From Sulfurovum sp. (GTDB lineage Bacteria > Campylobacterota > Campylobacteria > Campylobacterales > Sulfurovaceae), in contig JAMONG010000264.1 in the NCBI GenBank assembly GCA_027066595.1, forward strand, positions 1 through 5,874: a stretch of 5,874 nucleotides of DNA, read 5' to 3'. Both the position numbers and the translations under genes were made by a program. Below the pieces are notes generated by a model that worked only from the letters and a program-made list of their open reading frames with translations, was not told where the DNA came from and made no database searches. How positions within the stretch are numbered: the stretch's first letter is position 1; the number at the start of each line of letters is the position of its first letter. Positions 1-5,797 of the stretch are shown one piece after another.

Positions 1-109
1 ACTTGTACCAAAAGAAAAGGTACGTATTTTAGATATGACTCGTGATGAAGCGATGAGATTTGTATTAACTGCAGGTATCACAGGTGGACATGAAGAGGAT
101 AAAACCTAA
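1..109 (+). CDS. DUF502 family membrane protein, C-terminal end (partial)
   Basis: An open frame enters from the left edge (first whole codon at base 2) and ends with TAA at 107-109, giving 35 residues that begin LVPKEKVRILDMTRDEAMRF. The pattern 'P-x-x-x-V-x-x-LDM-(S/T)-x-x-EAM-(K/R)-F', followed by a small Gly/Thr-rich piece, is the usual end of DUF502 proteins (related to plant COV1). These are inner-membrane proteins of about 200 residues, and their molecular role is not established. Only the cytoplasmic-looking hydrophilic tail is present; the membrane segments lie outside the window. It is on the same strand as the aminotransferase, but a weak hairpin and a promoter lie between them, so they are probably not obligately co-transcribed. 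The family call rests on one short motif recognised from memory. Confidence 0.62.
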   Translation, partial: LVPKEKVRILDMTRDEAMRFVLTAGITGGHEEDKT

Positions 110-124
110 TCTATAGTGCATCAT

Positions 125-150
125 CTCTATACATATAATAGAGTTTATTT
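125..150 (+). terminator. Weak hairpin plus T-rich tail after the DUF502 gene
   Basis: CTCTAT at 125-130 and ATAGAG at 138-143 are perfect inverted copies around a 7-base loop, followed by TTTATTT. It sits 15 bases after the DUF502 stop codon, a typical position for an intrinsic terminator. The stem is only 6 bp and AT-rich, so it would be inefficient. A TATAAT hexamer (134-139) overlaps the right arm and could instead be a promoter element. Confidence 0.35.
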
Positions 151-164
151 CAAAGCTAAGTATA

Positions 165-199
165 TTTTTGCTCCTTTATCAATCTCTTTTAGCTATAAT
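165..199 (+). promoter_or_regulatory. Probable sigma-70 promoter of the aminotransferase gene
   Basis: A perfect TATAAT lies at 194-199, preceded by GC (192-193), so it fits the gnTAnaAT -10 consensus known from Campylobacter and Helicobacter. Upstream there is no clear TTGACA; instead there are T-rich runs (around 170-178 and 185-190), as is usual in that group. Transcription would start near 205-207, leaving a leader of about 20 bases before the ATG at 227. The leader carries AAGGG (216-220), a good ribosome binding site six bases before the start. Confidence 0.6.
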
Positions 200-226
200 A
201 AATGAATTTTTATTTAAGGGTTTTTC

Positions 227-1399
227 ATGCTATTATCTGATCGGATTCAAACACTCTCTCCATCGCTTACTATTGCTATCTCTTCACTTGCACGTGACTT
301 AAAGGCACAAGGTAAAGATATTCTCTCTTTTTCTGCGGGTGAACCAGACTTTGAGACACCAAAAGCCATCAAAGATGAGGCTATTAAAGCCATTAACGAT
401 GGTTTCACACAATATACAGCAGTACCTGGTATACCTGAGCTTCTTGAAGCTGTGGCTACCAAACTCAAACGAGACAATGGCATTGAGTATGCTCCTTCAA
501 ACATCATCGTGAGTAATGGTGCAAAGCAGTCACTCTTTAACCTTTTTCAAGCCACACTCAACCCTGGTGATGAAGTCATCATCCCTGCACCGTATTGGGT
601 TACTTATCCTGAACTTGTAAAATACGCTTCTGCAGTACCTGTTGTCATTGAGACCAATGAAATAGGTGGATTTAAAATCACCGCAGATGAACTCAAAGCA
701 GCCATTGGTCCAAAGACTAAGATGCTTATCTTAACTTCGCCATCTAACCCTACAGGTTCGGTTTACTCGAAAGAAGAGTTAGAAGCCTTAGCAGAGGTTT
801 TAGAAGGTACAGATATTATCGTGGCTTCAGATGAGATGTATGAAAAACTAGTATATGACATTGACTTTGTGGCAGCCGCAAGCATCAGTGATGACATGTA
901 TCAAAGAACAGTGACTATCAATGGACTTAGCAAGTCTGCTGCGATGACAGGTTGGCGTTTTGGTTACTTAGCCACACCCAACAAAGAACTCATCGCAGCG
1001 ATGAATAAACTTCAATCACAAAGTACTTCAAACATCAACTCCATTACTCAAAAAGCAGCCATTCCTGCCCTCCTTGGGAAAGTAGATGAAGAGATAGAAA
1101 ATATGCGAAAAGCATTTGAAGGTAGAGCTGATGAAGCAGTCAAACTCTTTAACGAGATAGATGGTCTCTCTGTACTTAAACCACAAGGCGCTTTTTATCT
1201 TTTTGTCAATATAAAAGATGTCTCATCTGACTCCATAGAGTTCTGTAAAGAGTTACTTCAAAACACAGGGGTAGCGGTAGTTCCTGGTATAGGTTTTGGG
1301 TCTGAGGGTTACTTTAGGTTCTCCTTTGCTACAGATATGACGACTATCCGTGAAGGTATCAGACGTATCGAGAAATTTGTAAAACAAACAAGAAACTAA
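227..1399 (+). CDS. aspB: Class I PLP-dependent aminotransferase (aspartate aminotransferase, AspB type)
   Basis: This is a cytoplasmic fold-type I aminotransferase that transfers the amino group between aspartate and 2-oxoglutarate. Its 390 residues match the usual length. Visible motifs in order are: SAGEPDF at 36-42 (substrate and cofactor site); SNGAKQSL at 96-103, which holds the PLP phosphate; Tyr123-Trp124, with Trp124 stacking on the PLP ring; SNPTG at 173-177 with Asn174; SDEMY at 201-205 with Asp202 and Tyr205; SKS at 235-237 with Lys236 as the Schiff-base lysine; and FRF at 363-365 with Arg364 for the substrate carboxylate. All key residues are present. The sequence resembles the class I-beta (Thermus/Rhizobium/Bacillus AspB) branch rather than the E. 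coli AspC branch. Some members of that branch also use prephenate or aromatic keto acids, so exact substrate range is uncertain. The start is supported by AAGGG at 216-220. The gene appears to have its own promoter and a terminator-like hairpin after it. Confidence 0.93.
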   Translation: MLLSDRIQTLSPSLTIAISSLARDLKAQGKDILSFSAGEPDFETPKAIKDEAIKAINDGFTQYTAVPGIPELLEAVATKLKRDNGIEYAPSNIIVSNGAKQSLFNLFQATLNPGDEVIIPAPYWVTYPELVKYASAVPVVIETNEIGGFKITADELKAAIGPKTKMLILTSPSNPTGSVYSKEELEALAEVLEGTDIIVASDEMYEKLVYDIDFVAAASISDDMYQRTVTINGLSKSAAMTGWRFGYLATPNKELIAAMNKLQSQSTSNINSITQKAAIPALLGKVDEEIENMRKAFEGRADEAVKLFNEIDGLSVLKPQGAFYLFVNIKDVSSDSIEFCKELLQNTGVAVVPGIGFGSEGYFRFSFATDMTTIREGIRRIEKFVKQTRN

Positions 1400-1405
1400 C
1401 TTTTT

Positions 1406-1435
1406 AGATGGAAACTAGGTTTCCATCTCTCTTCT
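1406..1435 (+). terminator. Terminator-like 10-bp hairpin after aspB
   Basis: AGATGGAAAC at 1406-1415 and GTTTCCATCT at 1419-1428 form a perfect 10-bp stem with a 3-base loop (TAG), beginning seven bases after the aspB stop codon. The tail CTCTTCT is pyrimidine-rich but not a clean T run, so termination may be partial and allow read-through into the patatin gene. The ATG at 1408, the first ATG of the long open frame for the next gene, lies inside the left arm of this stem, which argues against it being a real start. Confidence 0.6.
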
Positions 1436-1446
1436 ACTTAATATAC

Positions 1447-1451
1447 AAGGA
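1447..1451 (+). promoter_or_regulatory. Ribosome binding site that fixes the patatin start
   Basis: AAGGA at 1447-1451 lies seven bases before the ATG at 1459. The in-frame ATG at 1408 has no such site and is buried in a hairpin. Starting at 1459 also exposes a clean signal peptide at the N-terminus. Confidence 0.75.
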
Positions 1452-1458
1452 CTCACTT

Positions 1459-3564
1459 ATGTATAAAATTTTTAAGCTCTCTCTTCTTCTCTCTTTATTT
1501 ACGCTTTCACTACAGGCACAAATAAAAGACAATAATGTAACGCGTAAACAAGTTAATTTCTCACTTATCATTTCTGGTGGTGTAAGTCTTGGTGCCTATG
1601 AAGCTGGGTATAACTGGGCTATCATTAAAATGCTTGCCAAAGTCAAACAGAACAATGCCTTGGTTGAGCCAAATTTAAAGTCTGTAGCAGGTGCATCCGC
1701 AGGTTCTATCAATGCACTTCTTTCTGCGATGTACTGGTGTCAAAAAGACAGTGTTCCTCTTCATAACAGTATTGATGATAACCTTTTTTATGAAACATGG
1801 GTAAACCTTGGTATAGAAGACTTAGCCTTAAGAGGTGCAGACCCTCAAAATAAAAGTTCACTTTTTACGCGTAAGGGTTTAGAAAAAAAAGGTAAAAAAA
1901 TCATTACACACCTCAAAAAACCTATCTTTAAAAAAGGATGTGAGGTTCCTCTTGGTGTTGCAGTAACAAAAGTAAAACCTATTATTGAAAAAATTCATGG
2001 GATTAAAGTAAAAAACCAAAACTTTTCTGTTCCTCTTACTTTTAAAGTACAAAATAGTAAAGGTATCGTAGCAAATAAAATTTTACCTCCAAGTGGAGAT
2101 TTTTATATTTCTATCCCTGGTATAGAAAAAGACAGGCAAAAATTAGTCACACTTCTTTTTGCTTCTGGTGCATTTCCTGGTGCGTTTCAACAAGTCAAAC
2201 TAGACTATGAATATAAAGGAAAAAAACACTCAAACTATTTTATTGATGGGGGTTTATATGACAATGTTCCACTAGAACTTGCCATCTCTTTAGATAAAAA
2301 TGCTTCAACTTTCTTTTTTATGGATCCTAGTAATATGAGAAAAGAGGCTGTTGTAGAAGATATAGATATAAAAGAAGAGATGCCACTTGGGTTTATAGAG
2401 ACAAACCTACTTCCTGTTTTTAGTAGTTTTGATATTATGCAATCTATGAAACTTTATGAAGCCATTAACCAAAACTTTAGAGGTGACTCAAATAAAAAAC
2501 TGGTACTCTCTTCTCGATTTCACCCTTTAACTGGAAAGTATTTAGGTCATTTTGGTGCTTTTTTAGATAAAAACTTTCGTATATATGACTACTATGTAGG
2601 TGTTTATGATGCTATCTATCATATAGCAGCTGCATTTAAACTACATCATCCAAACAAGTTTGCTTCTCTTAGTCAAACAGATATTATGGATTATCTAAAA
2701 GATGTATTGGAAATAGATAAAAACCCTGAAGCATTGGCTGCATATACACTCTTTTTAAAAACAGAGTTTAAGCACTTTAAACCAAAAACAACAGATCGTT
2801 TTTCAGCTATCTACAATGCGTTCAATAAAGAAAAATCTGATTCTGCACGTTATGATAATGATGAATTTAAACTTTTTCTTGCAAAGTTAGATATGCATTA
2901 TTTAAAAGAGACAAAAAAAGGTTTTCTTGCGTATGCTAAACGTGATATAGATAATTGGTATAAAAGACCTTTACGTTTTGTGGTTAATCGTATTACTAGT
3001 ATAGAAAATGACCGTGCAGAGGTCTACCCTGAACATGCTTCATTAGCAACCTTAACAAGCCTTTCTGCTTGGGCAGGAAGTACTTTTCTGAAGGAAAAAA
3101 CAGGCTTTCAGTTTTTACCACTAGATGTACCCAAAGATCCAGGTAAAGAGAATTTAAGGACTGCACTTCGGCTTCTACCAAGTGAAGTAGCAACCGATTT
3201 AAATAATGGAGGAATGAGTTTAGGCTACACCGCACTCTACTATAAAGACATGGGATATATCAATGGATTAGAAGCTAAAACTTCTTTTGTTATTGCCGAT
3301 AAAACTTCAAACTTTGTACGTGTAGATATGAATGCCTTTAAAGACTATGATTTTGTAAAGTTTGGTGGAGGAGTAAGTCTATTTGGAGATATGGAGGGTG
3401 CTTTCTATAAACAAGAGAGTGCCTATGGTCTCAATACTTATATTGATATTATCGATATATTTAGATTAACCTATATCTATAGAAGAGGTGAGAATGTTGA
3501 CCGAAACTACCTCTACTTTGGGATAGAAAATATCCCAAGTCTTATTTATTGGCTAAACCGATAA
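1459..3564 (+). CDS. Exported patatin-like phospholipase with beta-rich C-terminal region
   Basis: This is a lipid acyl hydrolase of the patatin family, probably acting on phospholipids in the periplasm or at the outer membrane. Starting at the ATG at 1459 (ribosome site AAGGA at 1447-1451) gives 701 residues. Residues 1-20 look like a signal peptide: Lys3 and Lys6, a Leu-rich core, and a likely cut after Gln19-Ala20. The patatin domain spans about 33-290, with the oxyanion loop GGVSLG at 40-45, the nucleophile elbow GASAG at 78-82 (Ser80), and DGG at 263-265 (Asp263), so the Ser-Asp dyad is complete. A conserved-looking segment around 362-388 (FGAFLDKNFRIYDYY) occurs, as I recall, in other long bacterial patatins. 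Residues about 390-585 look largely helical; about 587-701 look rich in alternating amphipathic strands. There is no Cys lipobox, and the tail is too short for the 16-strand barrel of PlpD. The gene is visibly more AT-rich than its neighbours and lies between two hairpins. Substrate unknown. Confidence 0.85.
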   Translation: MYKIFKLSLLLSLFTLSLQAQIKDNNVTRKQVNFSLIISGGVSLGAYEAGYNWAIIKMLAKVKQNNALVEPNLKSVAGASAGSINALLSAMYWCQKDSVPLHNSIDDNLFYETWVNLGIEDLALRGADPQNKSSLFTRKGLEKKGKKIITHLKKPIFKKGCEVPLGVAVTKVKPIIEKIHGIKVKNQNFSVPLTFKVQNSKGIVANKILPPSGDFYISIPGIEKDRQKLVTLLFASGAFPGAFQQVKLDYEYKGKKHSNYFIDGGLYDNVPLELAISLDKNASTFFFMDPSNMRKEAVVEDIDIKEEMPLGFIETNLLPVFSSFDIMQSMKLYEAINQNFRGDSNKKLVLSSRFHPLTGKYLGHFGAFLDKNFRIYDYYVGVYDAIYHIAAAFKLHHPNKFASLSQTDIMDYLKDVLEIDKNPEALAAYTLFLKTEFKHFKPKTTDRFSAIYNAFNKEKSDSARYDNDEFKLFLAKLDMHYLKETKKGFLAYAKRDIDNWYKRPLRFVVNRITSIENDRAEVYPEHASLATLTSLSAWAGSTFLKEKTGFQFLPLDVPKDPGKENLRTALRLLPSEVATDLNNGGMSLGYTALYYKDMGYINGLEAKTSFVIADKTSNFVRVDMNAFKDYDFVKFGGGVSLFGDMEGAFYKQESAYGLNTYIDIIDIFRLTYIYRRGENVDRNYLYFGIENIPSLIYWLNR

Positions 3565-3581
3565 CTATATATTTCAAGATA

Positions 3582-3607
3582 AAAGTTGAAGAAGAACCTT
3601 CAACTTT
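3582..3607. terminator. 10-bp hairpin between patatin gene and surE
   Basis: AAAGTTGAAG at 3582-3591 and CTTCAACTTT at 3598-3607 form a perfect 10-bp stem with a 6-base loop, beginning 17 bases after the patatin stop. On the + strand the right arm ends in TTT but is followed by AAAAAAGG, so there is no proper T tract; on the - strand the stem is followed by TATCTTG, also imperfect. It could be a partial terminator, an RNA-processing or stabilising hairpin, or a structure affecting surE translation, because the surE ribosome site (AAAGG, 3611-3615) follows only three bases later. Confidence 0.4.
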
Positions 3608-3627
3608 AAAAAAGGTAAATAATCTCC

Positions 3628-4413
3628 ATGCAAAAACATATTTTAATCACCAATGATGATGGCTACGACTCAAAAGGGCTTTTGGCTCTTGTAGAAGCAC
3701 TTAAAACCCTTGGTCGTGTCACCGTTGTTGCACCTAGCTCTGAGAAGTCTGCGTGTGGACACTCTCTCACGCTTACGCGTCCTCTCAACTTTATAGAGAT
3801 AGAAGAGAACTTCTATAAACTAGATGATGGTACACCCTCAGACTGTATTTTCTTAGCACTAAACAAACTTTTTTCTAAAGAAAATAGACCAGACATCGTC
3901 ATCTCAGGTATCAATATAGGCTCAAATATGGGTGAAGACATTACCTACTCTGGCACAGCAAGTGCAGCAATGGAAGCCGTGTTACAAGGCATTCCTGCTA
4001 TTGCTATCAGCCAAGTCTATGCAGAACATGGCAAAAGCATAGATACCTTTGGCTATACCTTGGCACAAGAGAGTATCATCACCCTAGTCAAAAAAATATT
4101 TGAAGATGACTACCCTCTCCCCTCACGTAAATTTATCAATGTAAACATTCCTCCTGTAGCAAAAGAAGCATGTAAAGGCTTCAAAGTGACACGTGCAGGT
4201 AACCGTCTCTATGCCCACAATGCAGAAGTACATCACAACCCAAGAGGTAAAGAGTACTACTGGATAGGCTTACCAGAATTAGGATGGATGGAAACCAAAG
4301 GACACACCACAGACTTTGAAGCCATTAGCGATGGGTATGTTTCTGTGACCCCTGTAAAACTTGACATGACCGCACATGAAGAGATAGATAAATTACAAAC
4401 ATGGTTTACGTAG
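3628..4413 (+). CDS. surE: 5'/3'-nucleotidase SurE (survival protein)
   Basis: SurE is a metal-dependent phosphatase of the cytoplasm that removes phosphate from nucleoside 5'- and 3'-monophosphates and is linked to stationary-phase and stress survival. At 261 residues it has normal length. The N-terminus carries ILITNDDGYDSKGL at 5-18, with Asp10 and Asp11 as metal ligands. Ser41 in VVAPSSEKSACGHSLTLT (33-50) and Asn96 in SGINIGSN (93-100) complete the expected metal site. YSGTASAAMEA at 107-117 and TDFEAISDGYVSVTP at 228-242 are further family signatures. The start is supported by the family N-terminus; the ribosome site AAAGG (3611-3615) is 12 bases upstream, a rather long spacing. The TAG stop (4411-4413) is formed by the GTAG head of a REP palindrome, so the extreme C-terminus may have been set by that insertion. 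No strong private promoter was seen, so expression may come from read-through or from within the upstream gene. Confidence 0.95.
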   Translation: MQKHILITNDDGYDSKGLLALVEALKTLGRVTVVAPSSEKSACGHSLTLTRPLNFIEIEENFYKLDDGTPSDCIFLALNKLFSKENRPDIVISGINIGSNMGEDITYSGTASAAMEAVLQGIPAIAISQVYAEHGKSIDTFGYTLAQESIITLVKKIFEDDYPLPSRKFINVNIPPVAKEACKGFKVTRAGNRLYAHNAEVHHNPRGKEYYWIGLPELGWMETKGHTTDFEAISDGYVSVTPVKLDMTAHEEIDKLQTWFT

Positions 4414-4430
4414 GTGTGACCATGTCACAC
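4410..4430 (+). repeat. Left REP unit
   Basis: GTAG (4410-4413) is followed by GTGTGAC (4414-4420), loop CAT (4421-4423) and GTCACAC (4424-4430), a perfect 7-bp hairpin. Bases 4411-4413 are the surE stop codon. Confidence 0.75.
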
Positions 4431-4495
4431 GACAAGAGGATATTAAAATTACAATCACAATTCAGATTTCCAATAAAGTCAAATTGAGATTAGAC

Positions 4496-4516
4496 GTGCG
4501 ACATGGTCGCACCTAC
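4496..4516 (-). repeat. Right REP unit, inverted
   Basis: Read on the - strand it is GTAG (4516-4513), then GTGCGAC, loop CAT and GTCGCAC, again a perfect 7-bp hairpin. It differs from the left unit at one stem pair, C:G in place of T:A. The ATG at 4503 is simply the loop of this palindrome. Confidence 0.75.
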
Positions 4517-4531
4517 AAAAAAATCTATACG

Positions 4532-4536
4532 AAGGA
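4532..4536 (+). promoter_or_regulatory. Ribosome binding site that fixes the tcdA start
   Basis: AAGGA at 4532-4536 lies five bases before the ATG at 4542. The upstream in-frame ATG at 4503 is in the REP palindrome loop and has no such site. Confidence 0.75.
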
Positions 4537-4541
4537 TAGAA

Positions 4542-5177
4542 ATGCGATTTGAACGCTGTCGTATGCTTTTTGGTGATGAAGACTTTAACAAACTACAAAA
4601 TGCGAAGATACTCATCTTAGGTGTGGGTGGTGTAGGCTCTTATGCTTTAGACTGTCTCTACAGAAGTGGTGTAAGTGACATTACGATACTTGACTATGAT
4701 ACCTATGATGAGACGAACCAAAACAGACAGATAGGCTCTGAAGCTGTGGGCATGGTAAAGGTAGAGCGTCTTAAAGAGCTTTACCCTGAAGTACAAACCA
4801 TTAACCAACGTATGGACATGGCATGGGTAGCAAGCTTTGATTTTGAACCTTATGACCTAGTCATTGATGCAGCAGATACCACTAAAGTTAAGATAGAAGT
4901 GGCAAAGAAGTGTTACAAAAAGCTCATCATGGCACTAGGCTCTGCCAAACGCTATGATGCCAACAAAATAGAAGTTGCCTCCATTTGGAAAACCCATGGA
5001 GATGCTCTTGCTCGTAAGATACGTAATGAACTCAAAAAAGCAAAATTTGACAGAAACTTTACGGTAGTATTTTCTCCAGAAGAAGACAAATGTAAAGAGA
5101 AAGGCTCTTGTGTCGCTGTTACTGGTGCTGTAGGTCTTACTGTTTGTTCTGAAACCATCAAAAAGATACTCAAATAA
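4542..5177 (+). CDS. tcdA: tRNA threonylcarbamoyladenosine dehydratase TcdA (ThiF/E1-like)
   Basis: TcdA is an ATP-dependent E1-like enzyme of the cytoplasm that dehydrates the t6A base at position 37 of ANN-reading tRNAs to the cyclic form ct6A. With the start at 4542 the protein has 211 residues and begins MRFERCRMLFGDEDF, a natural TcdA N-terminus; the 13 extra codons from 4503 would encode REP-derived residues. The ATP-binding loop GVGGVGS is at 27-33, the acidic residue after the second strand is in ILDYDTYD (49-56), and NQNRQIG at 59-65 is the adenylation motif with Arg62. VIDAADT at 107-113 is the second acidic motif. The segment around 145-160 (ASIWKTHGDALARKIR) and the end GSCVAVTGAVGL (188-199) match TcdA rather than ThiF or MoeB, and no CxxC zinc pairs of the ThiF/MoeB type are present. 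It is shorter than the E. coli enzyme (268), lacking part of the C-terminal region. Its stop overlaps the next start by one base (TAATG). Confidence 0.87.
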   Translation: MRFERCRMLFGDEDFNKLQNAKILILGVGGVGSYALDCLYRSGVSDITILDYDTYDETNQNRQIGSEAVGMVKVERLKELYPEVQTINQRMDMAWVASFDFEPYDLVIDAADTTKVKIEVAKKCYKKLIMALGSAKRYDANKIEVASIWKTHGDALARKIRNELKKAKFDRNFTVVFSPEEDKCKEKGSCVAVTGAVGLTVCSETIKKILK

Positions 5178-5797
5178 TGCCAAATCAGTTTAGTATAGAA
5201 AAACAGTTTAATTGTCCTCAGTGTGGATACCAGCTTGCACTTTACTTTAAACATACTAAACTCATACAGTGTGAATCATGTAAATCGACCATTTTTTTAG
5301 AAGATGATGCCACACAACTTTCAGGTGACAGTTCTGTACTCGCTCCAGAGATTTCTATCTTAGCACTTAATGCACCTTTTTTCTTTGAGCAAAAAAGTTA
5401 CTTGCCACTAGGAAAGATACGCTACTCCTATGGACGAGGGTTTTGGGAAGAGTGGTGGGTTAAAGATACTCAAAACAATGAATATTGGCTCTCTGTAGAC
5501 GAAGGAGACTTGGTTTTTCAACAAAAAGTTGAAGTGACCTACCCTGATGACTTTTTTGATAGGCTTCGTGTGGGGCTTGTCACTTCAGATGACTGGGTAG
5601 TGACTGAACTAGGTGAAGCGAAGTGTGAAGGGTTTGCAGGTTCACTTCCTAAAAAGATAATAGTCGGTAGTACCTATGCCTATGCACATCTTAGTGGTAA
5701 AGATGCCAAGCTACGTACCCTAGAACTTGTAGAGGGCAAGCTAGAAGCTTATGAAGGCAAGTGGATAAGCCCTTTTGATATAGGGAAAGTACACTAA
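5177..5797 (+). CDS. Zinc-ribbon plus DUF4178 domain protein
   Basis: The 206-residue protein has no signal peptide or membrane segment. Residues 13-35 form a four-cysteine zinc ribbon (CPQC at 13-16, CESC at 32-35). From about residue 62 onward it matches DUF4178: LGKIRYSYGRGFWEEWWVKD at 78-97 and EYWLSVDEGDLVF at 102-114 are the typical Gly/Trp-rich strands and the 'W-L-S-x-(D/E)-E-G' motif. The molecular function of DUF4178 is not established; in other genomes, as I recall, it travels with DUF350 membrane proteins, spermidine-synthase-like and S-adenosylmethionine-decarboxylase-like proteins and SPFH/PspA-type envelope proteins. The ATG at 5177 overlaps the tcdA stop by one base and has no good ribosome site, so translation probably restarts after tcdA. 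The stop again overlaps the following ATG by one base. A role in the same system as the next gene is likely; a link to tRNA modification is only suggested by position. Confidence 0.78.
   Translation: MPNQFSIEKQFNCPQCGYQLALYFKHTKLIQCESCKSTIFLEDDATQLSGDSSVLAPEISILALNAPFFFEQKSYLPLGKIRYSYGRGFWEEWWVKDTQNNEYWLSVDEGDLVFQQKVEVTYPDDFFDRLRVGLVTSDDWVVTELGEAKCEGFAGSLPKKIIVGSTYAYAHLSGKDAKLRTLELVEGKLEAYEGKWISPFDIGKVH

Larger units (their letters stand above)
4410..4516. repeat. REPIN-like element: two REP palindromes in inverted orientation
   Basis: Two 21-base units face each other across a 65-base AT-rich spacer (4431-4495). Each has a GTAG head and a 7-bp palindrome with a 3-base loop. Comparing the left end (4410-4433) with the reverse complement of the right end (4493-4516), 21 of 24 bases agree, so the two ends could also pair with each other over the whole 107 bp. 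The GTAG head followed by a stem-loop, present as an inverted pair between genes, is the known layout of REPs mobilised by RAYT (TnpA-REP, Y1 HUH) transposases. No RAYT gene is in the window. The element lies between surE and tcdA, overlaps the surE stop codon and ends 25 bases before the tcdA start. It has no T tract, so a terminator role is unlikely. Calling it a member of a genome-wide repeat family is inference, since only this one pair is visible. Confidence 0.75.

Noticed and set aside
134..139. TATAAT as a second promoter for aspB
   Set aside because: It overlaps the right arm of the 125-143 hairpin and lacks the preceding G of the gnTAnaAT pattern; the TATAAT at 194-199 is better placed and fits the pattern fully.
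247..507. 86-codon open frame on the - strand inside aspB
   Set aside because: It lies wholly within a strongly supported gene whose protein shows full family motifs; no ribosome site or family resemblance was seen for the antisense frame.
1439..1444. TAATAT as a -10 box for the patatin gene
   Set aside because: It is nearly on top of the ribosome site, so the transcript would begin at or after that site; no supporting upstream element was seen.
2996..3235. 79-codon open frame on the - strand inside the patatin gene
   Set aside because: Low-complexity Leu/His-rich product antisense to a continuous coding frame; no supporting signals.
4414..4430. Left REP palindrome considered as an intrinsic terminator for surE
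   Set aside because: The stem is followed by GACAAGAGG with no T run on the + strand, and the inverted GTAG-headed pair explains it better as a REP element.
4431..4495. REPIN spacer checked for a small gene, promoter or further repeat
   Set aside because: It is AT-rich with only scattered short A/T matches; no convincing -10/-35 pair, start with ribosome site, or internal inverted repeat was found.
4542..5177. Alternative identity as ThiF or MoeB (sulfur-carrier adenylyltransferase)
   Set aside because: The paired CxxC zinc motifs typical of ThiF/MoeB are absent and the second half follows the TcdA pattern; no ThiS/MoaD-like gene is nearby.
4935..5254. Two overlapping - strand open frames (82 and 100 codons) across tcdA and the DUF4178 gene
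   Set aside because: Both are antisense to well-supported coding frames with recognisable motifs, and they cross the TAATG junction of the real genes.
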